Source: Haloarcula japonica DSM 6131
Lineage (GTDB): Archaea > Halobacteriota > Halobacteria > Halobacteriales > Haloarculaceae
Length of the DNA stretch: 64,000 bases
Assembly: GCF_000336635.1 (NCBI RefSeq)
Contig: NZ_AOLY01000045.1
Location: 1 to 64,000, forward strand
Direction: 5' to 3'
Below the pieces are notes generated by a model. It was not told where the DNA came from. It made no database searches and saw nothing but the letters and a program-made list of their open reading frames with translations. This document shows, piece after piece, positions 1-8,245 of the stretch (positions within the stretch are counted from its first letter, which is position 1; each line of letters starts with the position of its first letter). A program made the translations under genes and the position numbers.

Positions 1-480
1 ATCACAGCGACCGAAGGAACGGACCTCGTCGGGACGGTCGGCAGTGTCGACGTGTGGCCGAACGCCATCAACGTCATCCCCGAAACGGTGGAGTTCACGC
101 TCGACTTCCGCTCGTACGACGATGCCGTGGTCGACGCGGCTGTCGAACAAATCAGGGAAGAGGTTGCCCACGCGGCCGAGCGCGAAGGCCTTGAATACGA
201 GATAGAGGAAATAATGCGGGTCGACGCAGACCCGTTCGATCAGAACTGTATCGACACGGTTGTCGAGGCCGCCGAGACGGTCGGCTGTGAGTACACACGG
301 CTGGTCAGCGGCGCAGGCCACGACGCGAACTACCTCAACAAGATAGCCCCGACGAGCATGATTTTCGTCCCGAGCGTCGACGGGATCAGCCACCGCGAGA
401 GCGAGTTCACCGAGTGGGACGACATCGTCACCGGGACTGCGGTACTGCTGAACGCCGTGCAAGCGAAGGCCGCCGAGTGA
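1..480 (+). CDS. M20-family amidohydrolase (N-carbamoyl amino acid / allantoate amidohydrolase type), C-terminal part
   Basis: The frame is open at the left edge, so only the last 159 residues are present; the GTG at 52 is internal. The end carries hydantoinase/carbamoylase-family features: a GAGHDANYL segment with a metal-binding His-Asp pair and, near the C-terminus, SHRESEFTEWDD with the last metal-ligand histidine. Enzymes of this family hydrolyse N-carbamoyl amino acids, allantoate or ureidoglycolate with two bound metal ions in the cytoplasm. It stands in the same direction as the molybdenum hydroxylase genes 200 bases downstream, which fits ring opening and breakdown of N-heterocycles. 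The exact substrate cannot be told from this fragment. Confidence 0.88.
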   Translation: MTATEGTDLVGTVGSVDVWPNAINVIPETVEFTLDFRSYDDAVVDAAVEQIREEVAHAAEREGLEYEIEEIMRVDADPFDQNCIDTVVEAAETVGCEYTRLVSGAGHDANYLNKIAPTSMIFVPSVDGISHRESEFTEWDDIVTGTAVLLNAVQAKAAE

Positions 481-513
481 CCAGGTCCGTTCGCAGGGAG
501 TAGCTGTCACAGA

Positions 514-529
514 TGTGGCACACGCCACA
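514..529. promoter_or_regulatory. Inverted repeat TGTGGC-4-GCCACA upstream of first hydroxylase operon
   Basis: Perfect 6-base arms TGTGGC and GCCACA are separated by ACAC. The same arm words recur at 13699-13719 (before the PhnD-like gene) and 17757-17772 (before the amidohydrolase). The 14 bases from 512 differ at one position from those at 13712. The site lies about 100 bases before the likely TATA element of the operon, so it could be an operator, or part of the end of the preceding gene. Confidence 0.45.
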
Positions 530-537
530 CATCAACC

Positions 538-554
538 GCTACGTTTGTCGTAGC
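538..554. promoter_or_regulatory. Short inverted repeat GCTACG-5-CGTAGC
   Basis: A perfect 6-base inverted repeat with spacer TTTGT follows the upstream gene. No T-run follows it. It could help end the preceding transcript or bind a regulator of the hydroxylase operon. Confidence 0.3.
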
Positions 555-632
555 TGTGTCAGCCGATTGTCCTGTGGTGGGGCATGCCCGTGACTTTCGC
601 TGGCAACATTGCGACCAGACACCTGTGAAGCA

Positions 633-640
633 TACATATA
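633..640 (+). promoter_or_regulatory. TATA-like element for the first hydroxylase operon
   Basis: The AT-rich stretch TACATATA is the best TATA candidate before the ATG at 690. It would give a start site near 664 and a leader of about 25 bases. Confidence 0.4.
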
Positions 641-689
641 TGAGAGAGTGCTGTACAGTTGTTCACTAAGAGGCGTGTGTGCGTAGCGC

Positions 690-1268
690 ATGCCGAATAC
701 TGGAGGGAACGCTGTGGATATCGAACTCACGATCAATGGCGAGCGGACGACAGTCGAAGCCGGGTCGACAGATGACCTGGCGACGGTATTGAGACAGCAC
801 GGCTACATCGACGTGAAATGTGGCTGCGACGGCGGGACCTGCGGCGCGTCGAAGGTATTCGTCGACGGCGAGGTGCACATGGCCTGCGGGATGGCCGCGA
901 CGGATGCCAACGGGAGTGAGATACAGACCGTTGCGGCGCTCGGGGCACAGGACGACTTGCATCCAGTCCAGCAGGCGTTCGTCGACAACTTCGCCGTCCA
1001 GTGCGGGTTCTGCATTCCGGGAATGGTAATCCAGGCGGTAGCTCTGCTGGATTCGAACCCCGACCCGACCGAGCGAGAGGTTCGGGAGGCGCTAGACGAC
1101 AACGTCTGTCGCTGCACCGGCTATCAGAAGCCGGTCGAAGCCGTTCTGGACGCGGCGGGCCGGATGCAGGGAGAGCAGTCGGTTGCCGCGGACGGCGGCC
1201 AGGCGGTCAGTGCGCCGCTGCGCGGAGCTGAGTCGACCAGTTGCTGTGGAGGTGGCTGCGATGAGTAA
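690..1268 (+). CDS. [2Fe-2S] small subunit of molybdenum hydroxylase (first copy)
   Basis: The 192-residue protein has the CoxS/XdhC-type small-subunit layout: a plant-ferredoxin-like domain (about residues 8-85) and a helical domain with a second cluster (CGFC and CRCTGY). It would pass electrons from the molybdenum site of the large subunit encoded next. The first cluster is odd: the usual C-x4-C-x2-C run reads CDGGTCGAS, so serine replaces the third cysteine, and an extra cysteine sits two residues before the first. The C-terminus has a cysteine-rich tail, CCGGGC. The stop overlaps the ATG of the large subunit by 8 bases. A GTG at 714 is an alternative start. Confidence 0.92.
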   Translation: MPNTGGNAVDIELTINGERTTVEAGSTDDLATVLRQHGYIDVKCGCDGGTCGASKVFVDGEVHMACGMAATDANGSEIQTVAALGAQDDLHPVQQAFVDNFAVQCGFCIPGMVIQAVALLDSNPDPTEREVREALDDNVCRCTGYQKPVEAVLDAAGRMQGEQSVAADGGQAVSAPLRGAESTSCCGGGCDE

Positions 1269-3711
1269 CGACGACGAGACAGCCAAAGCCGACGGCGGCA
1301 CGGCCTCGCAGTCAGAGACTGTCGAAGACAAGCGTTCCGAGGAACACCCGCTCGAATGGGACGAGCCAGAGAACAACAGTAAGGCCCCGGACGAGCGCGA
1401 CAGCGTCTCCCACCGGACGGAGAAGTACGACGACAGAAAGCTCGTGACCGGGCAGGCGAAGTACACCGCCGACTACGAGGAGCGGTATCCCGACCTCGCG
1501 TACGCGGCAGTCGTCCGAAGCGACATCCCACACGGCCGGGTGACCGATATCGACACGAGCGCTGCCGAGGCAATCGACGGCGTCGACGCGGTCCTGACAC
1601 CCGAATCCGACGCAGTGCCGGACACGAAATACACCAGCGCCGGACAGTCCTATCCCGAGCCGAGTCCGTGGGACATGCACGTACTGAACGAGCACGTCCG
1701 CTACATCGGCGACCCGATTGCCGCCGTCGCAGCCGAAGACCGGGCGACGGCGACCGCCGCCGTCGAGGCTATCGAGGTGGCCTACGAGGAGTACGACTAC
1801 GTCACCGACCCGGAGGACGCCTTCGACGAGGACGCGCCGCAGTTGTTCGAGGACAGCGAGGTCGAGAACGAGATCGTCGGCCACGACTACGGCCGGAACC
1901 GGATGGCCCACATCGGGGGCGAACTCGGCGACGTGGATGCAGCGCTCGACGGCGACACCCACGTACACGAAACCGAGTGGGAGACGATCCGCCAGTCCCA
2001 CGCCAACGTCGAGAAACACACCTCACTGGCCTACACAAACGAGGACGACCGCCACGTCCTCATCACCAGTACACAGGTGCCTAACCACACGCGTCGCCAA
2101 CTCGCCCACCTGTTCGACATTCCCATTCGGGACATCCGGGTGACGAAGCCGCGGGTCGGCGGCGGTTTCGGCGGGAAACAGGCGATGGTCGTCGAGCCGA
2201 TTCCGCTCGCGCTGTCGCTTGCGACCGACCGCCCGGTCTTGTACGAAGCCAGCCGCGAAGAGGAGTTCTACGCGATGCGTTCGCGCCATCCGATGAAGGT
2301 CAAAGCGAAGACGGCCGTGACCGCCGATGGTGATATCGAGGCCATTGACCTGTACGCCCTGTCGAACACCGGCGCGTACGGCAGCCACGGCATGACCGTC
2401 GCGGGCAACGTCGGCAGCAAGCCGATGCCGCTGTACTCGAAAGTTCCCAACGCCCGCTTCGAGGCCGATATCGTCCATACGAACACGCCCCAGACCGGGG
2501 CGATGCGGGGCTACGGCGCGCCACAGGGCACGCTCGCGCTGGAAGGCCATCTCGACGAGGTCGCCCGTGACATCGGTCTCGACCCTATCGAGTTCCGACG
2601 GCGACATCACATGGAGGTCGGCGACCTCGACGAGATCGCGGGGATGATGGGCGGCGAGGGAGCGAACCGTCGTATCCGCTCGTGTGGCCTCGACGAGTGC
2701 ATCGAGCGCGGAAAGGACGCTATCGGCTACGATGACCTCGAACAGCCCGACGAAGACCACCTGCACCGCGGCATCGGGATGGCGCTGTCCGCACAGGGGA
2801 CCGGCGTCGCAGGCGACGAACTCGGGGCCGCTCAGATAATGATGAACGAGGACGGGAGCTTCCACCTGCAGGTCGGTGGCGTCGACATCGGAACGGGGGC
2901 TGACACGGCGTTCCTCCAGATCGCCGCCGAGGTACTGGGCTGTGACGAGGACGACATAATCGTCAAATCCTCCGATACGGACGTGACGCCGTTCGACTAC
3001 GGCGCGTACGCCTCCTCGACGACCTACATCAGCGGGATGGCCGTCAAGAAGGCCGCAGAGGGCGCGAAAGCGCGGATTCTCGACTGGGGAGCGAAACTGC
3101 TCGACGAACCAGTCGAAGAACTGGAAACCGGCGACGGAACGGTGTACAGCGAGGGCAGCGGCGATTCGGTCACGCTGGAAGACATCGGCTACGAGGCCGC
3201 GTACGGCGACGACGAGCGCGAGCACATCTTGGGGAAGGGCACCCATTGTACCGAGGAGAGTCCCCCGCCGTTCGCCGCGCAGTTCGCCGACGTGACGGTC
3301 GACGAGACCACCGGCGAGTTCGAGGTACACAAGCTGGTCGTCGCGGTCGACTGCGGCGTCGTCATCAACCCCGGTATGGCCGAGGGCCAGATCGAGGGCG
3401 CGAACCACATGAGCTACGAGATGGCTGTCAGCGAGGGGATCACGCTGGATGACGAGGGACGGGCAGAGATAGCTGATTTCGACGAGTACGGACTGCCGTC
3501 GGCGACCGAGACGCCACCCATCGAGTCGATTCTGGTCGAGACCCACGAACCGACCGGTCCCTTCGGCGCGAAATCGGTCGCCGAAGTCCCGACCAACACG
3601 GTCCCGCCGGCACTGTCAAATGCCGTCCGGGACGCCGTCGGCGTCCGTATCCGGGAGATGCCGATTACCGCCGAGAAAATCAAGGCGAAGGTTGACGAGC
3701 GCAAGGACTGA
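1261..3711 (+). CDS. Molybdopterin-binding large subunit of xanthine dehydrogenase/CO dehydrogenase-family hydroxylase (first copy)
   Basis: The 816-residue catalytic subunit starts at the ATG inside the end of the small-subunit gene; the frame is open further upstream but that overlaps the neighbour. After an acidic leader of about 55 residues come the hammerhead domain and two cofactor-binding domains. Visible motifs are GGGFGGKQ near residue 300, MRGYGAPQG near 415, and GAKSVAEVPT, whose Glu775 matches the catalytic base of the family. Where xanthine oxidoreductases usually have KE in the first motif, this protein has KQ, so xanthine need not be the substrate. Neighbouring selD, yqeB and yqeC suggest a labile selenium ligand on molybdenum. 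Confidence 0.92.
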   Translation: MSNDDETAKADGGTASQSETVEDKRSEEHPLEWDEPENNSKAPDERDSVSHRTEKYDDRKLVTGQAKYTADYEERYPDLAYAAVVRSDIPHGRVTDIDTSAAEAIDGVDAVLTPESDAVPDTKYTSAGQSYPEPSPWDMHVLNEHVRYIGDPIAAVAAEDRATATAAVEAIEVAYEEYDYVTDPEDAFDEDAPQLFEDSEVENEIVGHDYGRNRMAHIGGELGDVDAALDGDTHVHETEWETIRQSHANVEKHTSLAYTNEDDRHVLITSTQVPNHTRRQLAHLFDIPIRDIRVTKPRVGGGFGGKQAMVVEPIPLALSLATDRPVLYEASREEEFYAMRSRHPMKVKAKTAVTADGDIEAIDLYALSNTGAYGSHGMTVAGNVGSKPMPLYSKVPNARFEADIVHTNTPQTGAMRGYGAPQGTLALEGHLDEVARDIGLDPIEFRRRHHMEVGDLDEIAGMMGGEGANRRIRSCGLDECIERGKDAIGYDDLEQPDEDHLHRGIGMALSAQGTGVAGDELGAAQIMMNEDGSFHLQVGGVDIGTGADTAFLQIAAEVLGCDEDDIIVKSSDTDVTPFDYGAYASSTTYISGMAVKKAAEGAKARILDWGAKLLDEPVEELETGDGTVYSEGSGDSVTLEDIGYEAAYGDDEREHILGKGTHCTEESPPPFAAQFADVTVDETTGEFEVHKLVVAVDCGVVINPGMAEGQIEGANHMSYEMAVSEGITLDDEGRAEIADFDEYGLPSATETPPIESILVETHEPTGPFGAKSVAEVPTNTVPPALSNAVRDAVGVRIREMPITAEKIKAKVDERKD

Positions 3712-3732
3712 GAAAGTCCTTCAGTTCGGTCG

Positions 3733-3738
3733 TTTTTT
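3733..3738 (+). terminator. T-run after first hydroxylase operon
   Basis: Six consecutive T residues occur 21 bases after the stop of the large subunit. Short T-runs of this kind act as intrinsic termination signals in archaea. Confidence 0.5.
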
Positions 3739-3871
3739 GTCCGCAGTTGAGACTACCGAAGCCACCTGTTGATTTATTTGTTCAAAAGTATGAACTACAG
3801 TAGCTGGTCGGTACAACCAGTATGTTCAGTATAACAGTATGTTTAATATACTCAGTACCTAACACTTGGGT

Positions 3872-4240
3872 ATGCCAATCAGCGCGGACCGGTTCGAGGA
3901 TATCCCGGACGACGGCGACACGCCCTCTCCGGAGACAAACGCAGGAGCGATTCTCGCGTTCCTCCGTGACAACCCCGAGAAGGCGTTTACCCGGAGCGAA
4001 ATCGCTGCTGAAACCGGTGTGAAGAAAGGCTCTGTCGGCCCAACACTCGTCCGACTGCGTGAACGGGGACGAGTCGACCACCGTGGGAACTACTGGCGCA
4101 TCAGTGATCACGAGGCAAGCGTCAATACCGCCACGGCCCACGCCACTGCCGCCATCGTCGCACGTGAGGCTGACGGTGAGACACCGTCCTACGAAGACTG
4201 GCAGGAGCACGCGGTCGACCCGCGTGACACCGATGAGTAA
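3872..4240 (+). CDS. Winged-helix DNA-binding protein, possible antitoxin/regulator of the following MazF-like gene
   Basis: This acidic protein of 122 residues has a MarR-like winged helix at about residues 25-78, with a recognition helix in KKGSVGPTLVRLRERG and a wing in GRVDHRGNYWRI. The ATG at 3872 is preferred over an in-frame TTG six bases earlier. Its stop overlaps the start of the next gene (ATGAGTAA, 8 bases), so the two are translationally coupled. The pair sits alone between two hydroxylase operons. It resembles a haloarchaeal toxin-antitoxin arrangement, but the protein could also regulate the hydroxylase genes. AT-rich sequence before it (3780-3865) offers a promoter. Confidence 0.75.
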   Translation: MPISADRFEDIPDDGDTPSPETNAGAILAFLRDNPEKAFTRSEIAAETGVKKGSVGPTLVRLRERGRVDHRGNYWRISDHEASVNTATAHATAAIVAREADGETPSYEDWQEHAVDPRDTDE

Positions 4241-4592
4241 CGGTCGGTACAGTTCCGGCGACGTGTTCTGGGCCCCGGACCCGTACAACCGGGGAAACAA
4301 TCCCCGCCCGTGGCTGGTCCTTACTGCAGACGCACTGCCGTTCAGCGGTGAGGAGTACATCTGTGCCGGACTGACACTCAGTGACCTCCAGGATAACATC
4401 GCTATCGGAGACAGTTGGATAGCCGGTGGCAACCCGGACAGAGAATCGTACTGTTCGCCCTGGGTACTCGCCACGGTCAAACACGATGCGGTAGCGAATC
4501 CACAGGGGCGGGTGGCCCCGGAGTTCACAGCTACGGTGACGAGACGAAGTTCCGAGTACATTACCGGCGACACCGACCGCGAGTCAGCCTGA
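4233..4592 (+). CDS. PemK/MazF-like protein, putative toxin
   Basis: The 119-residue product begins with GDVFWAPDP, followed by RPWLVLTAD and, later, WVLATVKHD and GRV. This is the order of conserved strands in the MazF/PemK fold, whose members are mostly mRNA-cutting endoribonucleases. The start is the ATG overlapping the end of the winged-helix gene; a longer reading into that gene is possible but unlikely. Toxin activity is inferred from fold and pairing; other haloarchaeal members may have lost it. The pair interrupts the hydroxylase locus and could be a later insertion. Confidence 0.65.
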   Translation: MSNGRYSSGDVFWAPDPYNRGNNPRPWLVLTADALPFSGEEYICAGLTLSDLQDNIAIGDSWIAGGNPDRESYCSPWVLATVKHDAVANPQGRVAPEFTATVTRRSSEYITGDTDRESA

Positions 4593-4624
4593 CCGACTCA
4601 GTCAGCTGAAGGACAGATAGAAGA

Positions 4625-4637
4625 CACACGGTGTTTG
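4625..4637 (+). promoter_or_regulatory. CACACGG-type motif before second hydroxylase operon
   Basis: CACACGGTGTTTG resembles the CACACGGAGTGTTT stretch before the DsrE gene (7808). A TATA-like CTATTTAC lies about 35 bases downstream, at 4670-4677. Confidence 0.3.
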
Positions 4638-4716
4638 TCGCGGTTTGTGACGGCACTCACCCGCGATAGCTATTTACCGTTCTGTTCGTCACGTGCCTGA
4701 CATAGCCAGCGAGCTG

Positions 4717-5295
4717 ATGAGCCATATGGAAATCGAACTGGAAATAAACGGTGTGGAACAGACGGTCGAAGCGTCGAAGTCCGATTCGCTTCTCGACGTC
4801 CTTCGACGGAACGGGTACACCGGCGCGAAGCGGGGGTGTGACACCGGCGCGTGCGGCTTCTGTACGGTACATGTCGACGGCGAGCCAGTGAAATCCTGCG
4901 TCAAACCAGTGACGAAAGCACGGGACGCATCCGTCGAAACAATCGAAGGTCTGGGCACACAGAACGACCTGCATCCGGTGCAACAGGCATTCGTCGACAA
5001 CACCGCGCTGCAGTGTGGGTTTTGTATTCCGGGGATGATTATGCGCTCGACGGCGCTACTGGTGGAGAATCCGGACCCGAGCGAACAGGAGGTCCGAGAA
5101 GCCCTGTCGGACAACCTCTGTCGGTGTACCGGTTACAAGAAAATCGTCGAAGCGGTGCTTGATGCCGCCGAGCGGATGGACAGCGGGACAGCGGTCGCCG
5201 CCGACGGTGGACAAACAGTCGATAGCGACGGTGGGGCCGCCACTGTAACCGAGTGTTCACGCACCGACTGCGGCTGCATGGAGGGCGATCAGTGA
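4717..5295 (+). CDS. [2Fe-2S] small subunit of molybdenum hydroxylase (second copy)
   Basis: The 192-residue paralogue of the gene at 690 has both clusters intact: GCDTGACGFC plus a distal cysteine for the plant-type cluster, and CGFC with CRCTGY for the helical one. It would shuttle electrons from the adjacent large subunit. The C-terminus again has an unusual cysteine-rich tail (CSRTDCGC). The ATG at 4717 was chosen; GTG at 4693 and ATG at 4726 are in frame. The gene ends in a 4-base overlap with the GTG of the large subunit. No FAD-binding middle subunit is encoded nearby. Confidence 0.92.
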   Translation: MSHMEIELEINGVEQTVEASKSDSLLDVLRRNGYTGAKRGCDTGACGFCTVHVDGEPVKSCVKPVTKARDASVETIEGLGTQNDLHPVQQAFVDNTALQCGFCIPGMIMRSTALLVENPDPSEQEVREALSDNLCRCTGYKKIVEAVLDAAERMDSGTAVAADGGQTVDSDGGAATVTECSRTDCGCMEGDQ

Positions 5296-7772
5296 GCGAT
5301 TCCGACCGGGTACGGGAGATGGACAGACGGCCCGACAGTACAGAGATAGATGAAGCGGACCCAGCCGAAGCCGACGAGGAGTCAGCGACGGGCGCGGCAC
5401 GCGAACCCGACCGGAAACCCGTATCCGAGCGCGACGCCATTACCGTGGACGAGGAGAAAGACGACGCACGGAAAATCGTGACCGGGCAAGCCCGCTACAC
5501 GGCGGATTACCGTGACCGGTTTCCGGACCTCGCCCACGGAAGGGTCGTTCGCAGCGATATCGCCCACGGCTACGTCGAATCGGTCGACACGAGCGCAGCC
5601 GAGGTGATGGATGGCGTCGACGCCGTCATCACGCCGTTCGACGACGTGGTTCCGGACAAACTGTACTCCAGTTCAGGCCAGTCTTACCCCGAGCCGAGCC
5701 CGTGGGATCTGAAGGTGTTGCGCGAACACGTCCGCTTCGTCGGTGACCCGGTCGCCGCTGTCGCAGCCGACGACGCGGAGACAGCCGACCGTGCTGCACG
5801 GAAAGTCGAGGTCAAGTACCGGGAACTCGACGCTGTGTTTGATCCCGAGGAGGCCTTCGACGAGGACGCGCCACAACTGTTCGAGGCTGATGACGTAGAA
5901 AACAAGCAGTCAGGCGCAGACTACAGCCGAAACCTCGAATCACACTTCGAGGGGGAACTCGGTGACGTGGACGCGGAATTTGAACAGGCGAGCGACGACG
6001 AGGAGCGACACGTCATCCAGACGGAGTGGGAAACGCCGTACCAGTCCCACTGCGTCCCGGAACCACACACGACCATCGCCTACACCGACGAGGACGACCG
6101 TCACACGTTCATCACGGCGACGCAGGTCCCCTTTCACACCCGCCGCCAGATAGCGCACCTGTTCGACGTGCCCATCCGCGACGTGCGGGTGAAGAAACCG
6201 CGAATCGGCGCTGGGTTCGGGTCGAAACAGGAGATGGCAATCGAGCCGATAACGTTCGCACTGCATCTGGCGGCCGACCGGCCGGTCAAACTGGAGATGA
6301 GCCGCCAGGAAGAGTTCACCGCGCTTCGCTTTCGCCACCCGATGCGGATGCAGATGCAGACCGTAGTGACGGACGACGGCGACATCGAGGCGATGGACCT
6401 CTACACGCTGTCGAACTCGGGGGCCTACGGCACCCACGGCATGACCGTCGCGAACAACGTCGGAACGAAGCCGCTCCCGCTCTACCCCCGCGTCCCGAAC
6501 GTCCGCTTTTCGGGAGATGTGGTACACACGAATCTCCCGATGGGGGCGGCCATGCGGGGGTACGGCGCACCACAGGGACATTTCGCCGTTGAAGCACACA
6601 TGGACGAGGTTGCCCGCCGCCTCGACCTCGACCCAATCGAGTTCCGCCTGCAGAACGCGGTCCGCGAGGGCGATCTCGACCGGAGCGTCGCGATTCTGAA
6701 AGACGGTGACCGGTTCACCCGGACGATTCGCTCGTGTGGCATCCGCGAATGCGTCGAACGCGGGAAAGAAGCCATCGGCTACGACGACCCCGAACAGCCC
6801 GATAAAGACCACCGCAAGCGCGGGGTCGGAATGGCGCTCATTGCCCAGGGAAGTGGTGTCGCGGGGAAGGAACTCGGCGCGGCACAGGTACAGATGAACG
6901 AGGACGGGAGCTTCCACCTACAGGTCGGCGGCGTCGACACCGGGACGGGCGCGGACACGATGTTCTCCCAGATCGCCGCCGAGGTGCTGGGCTGCACTCC
7001 CGAAGATATCGTCGTCATCGCCGCCGACACCGATCTGACGCCGTTCGACTACGGCGCATACGCCTCCTCGACAACGTACATCAGCGGTCGCGCGGTAAAG
7101 AAGGCCGCCGAGGATGCCAAAGAGCGGCTACTGGAGTGGGGGTCAAAACTGCTCGACGAACCGCCGGAAGCGCTCGACACCGGCGACGGCGACGTGTACA
7201 GCGAGCGGACCGGCAACTGTGTATCGCTGGAGGAAATCGGCTATGAGGCCACGTACGGCGACGACAAGCGCGAACACATCCTCGGGGACGGCAACCACTC
7301 GACCGACGAGAGCCCGCCGCCCTACGGCGCGCAGTTCGTCGACGTGACTGTCGATACGGAGACCGGCGAGTACGAACTCAACAAGCTGGTGTTTGCGGCC
7401 GACTGCGGCGTCGCGATAAATCCCGCGCTGGTCGAAGGCCAGATAGAGGGCGGCGAGCACATGAGCCTCGAATACGCCACGAGCGGCGACCTCACCTTCG
7501 ATGAGGACGGGAACCCGGAGGTCCTGGGCTTTCGCCAGTACGGGATGCCGCGGACGACGGACCACCCCGAAATGGAGACAATTCTGGTCGAAACACACGA
7601 ACCCACGGGTCCGTTCGGCGCGAAGTCTATCGCGGAACTTCCGACGAACGGCGTGCCGCCGGCGCTCTCGAACGCCATCCGCGACGCCGTCGGCGTTCGG
7701 CTGACCGAGTTGCCGTTCACCGCGGAGGACCTGAAGACGGCACTTGACGAGCAGTCTGCTGACGAAGGATAG
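5292..7772 (+). CDS. Molybdopterin-binding large subunit of molybdenum hydroxylase (second copy)
   Basis: This 826-residue protein closely parallels the one at 1261, so the two operons are a duplication that has diverged. It has an acidic leader, GAGFGSKQ near residue 306, MRGYGAPQG near 421, and GAKSIAELPT with the probable catalytic Glu782. As in the first copy, glutamine follows the lysine where xanthine oxidoreductases usually have glutamate. The GTG start overlaps the small-subunit stop by 4 bases; an ATG at 5319 is an alternative. It probably oxidises an N-heterocycle or aldehyde, with electrons leaving through the small subunit. Confidence 0.92.
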   Translation: MSDSDRVREMDRRPDSTEIDEADPAEADEESATGAAREPDRKPVSERDAITVDEEKDDARKIVTGQARYTADYRDRFPDLAHGRVVRSDIAHGYVESVDTSAAEVMDGVDAVITPFDDVVPDKLYSSSGQSYPEPSPWDLKVLREHVRFVGDPVAAVAADDAETADRAARKVEVKYRELDAVFDPEEAFDEDAPQLFEADDVENKQSGADYSRNLESHFEGELGDVDAEFEQASDDEERHVIQTEWETPYQSHCVPEPHTTIAYTDEDDRHTFITATQVPFHTRRQIAHLFDVPIRDVRVKKPRIGAGFGSKQEMAIEPITFALHLAADRPVKLEMSRQEEFTALRFRHPMRMQMQTVVTDDGDIEAMDLYTLSNSGAYGTHGMTVANNVGTKPLPLYPRVPNVRFSGDVVHTNLPMGAAMRGYGAPQGHFAVEAHMDEVARRLDLDPIEFRLQNAVREGDLDRSVAILKDGDRFTRTIRSCGIRECVERGKEAIGYDDPEQPDKDHRKRGVGMALIAQGSGVAGKELGAAQVQMNEDGSFHLQVGGVDTGTGADTMFSQIAAEVLGCTPEDIVVIAADTDLTPFDYGAYASSTTYISGRAVKKAAEDAKERLLEWGSKLLDEPPEALDTGDGDVYSERTGNCVSLEEIGYEATYGDDKREHILGDGNHSTDESPPPYGAQFVDVTVDTETGEYELNKLVFAADCGVAINPALVEGQIEGGEHMSLEYATSGDLTFDEDGNPEVLGFRQYGMPRTTDHPEMETILVETHEPTGPFGAKSIAELPTNGVPPALSNAIRDAVGVRLTELPFTAEDLKTALDEQSADEG

Positions 7773-7807
7773 GTTTGTTTCGGGCAGTTTTGTCCCGGTT
7801 AATATCA

Positions 7808-7818
7808 CACACGGAGTG
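7808..7818 (+). promoter_or_regulatory. CACACGGAGTG motif before the DsrE gene
   Basis: This 11-base word occurs again, on the minus strand, at 17772-17782 before the amidohydrolase. Here it lies 23 bases before the TATA-like element and starts a larger imperfect inverted repeat ending in TCCGTTGTGT. Confidence 0.4.
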
Positions 7819-7840
7819 TTTTTCCGTTGTGTCGAGCAAA

Positions 7841-7848
7841 CTATTAAG
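7841..7848 (+). promoter_or_regulatory. TATA element for dsrEFH operon
   Basis: CTATTAAG is centred 29 bases before the ATG at 7874, the spacing expected for a leaderless haloarchaeal transcript. Confidence 0.55.
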
Positions 7849-7873
7849 AGCTGTTCGGGAAAATCCCGACAGT

Positions 7874-8245
7874 ATGGCGTACATCGGGTTTCTGCTGACA
7901 GGCGGTCCCTTCGACAGCGAACGGTGGCGTACCGCCTACGAGCTGGGACGGGCGGCGCTGGATCAGGGCCACGAGGTGAGCTACTTCCACTACCTCGATG
8001 GCGCGCTCGTCCCCGTTGCGGACCAGACCCTACCCGGCTGTTCGGACAGCGGGCTGTACGACGAGATGCCGACCGAGAAGTTCCAGGAACTCATCGCGGA
8101 CGGGGCAGAAGTCATCTGCTGTGGGCTCTGTGTCGACGCACGCGGGATCGACGCATCAGCCGACTACCCCGAAGGCGTCGAAGTCGGGCTGCTCCCGGAC
8201 CTTGCGGACATCATCGGCGAGGCCGACCGGGTGGTCTCGCTATGA
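7874..8245 (+). CDS. DsrE/TusD-like chalcogen-relay protein
   Basis: The 123-residue protein has the DsrE fold pattern: IGFLLTGGPFDSERWRTA at the N-terminus and EVICCGLCVDARGI with the cysteines expected at the persulfide-carrying site. In sulfur metabolism DsrE works with DsrF and DsrH, receiving sulfur from TusA. The three genes follow one another here with minimal gaps (4-base overlap with the next) and a TusA-like gene lies at 11469. Placement in the selenium/molybdenum locus suggests transfer of sulfur or selenium to the molybdenum cofactor. That role is inference. Confidence 0.82.
   Translation: MAYIGFLLTGGPFDSERWRTAYELGRAALDQGHEVSYFHYLDGALVPVADQTLPGCSDSGLYDEMPTEKFQELIADGAEVICCGLCVDARGIDASADYPEGVEVGLLPDLADIIGEADRVVSL

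Noticed and set aside
1312-2019. Long minus-strand frames opposite both hydroxylase large subunits (also 2023-3546 and 5940-6917)
   Set aside because: These are mirror frames produced by GC-rich codon bias opposite clear enzymes.
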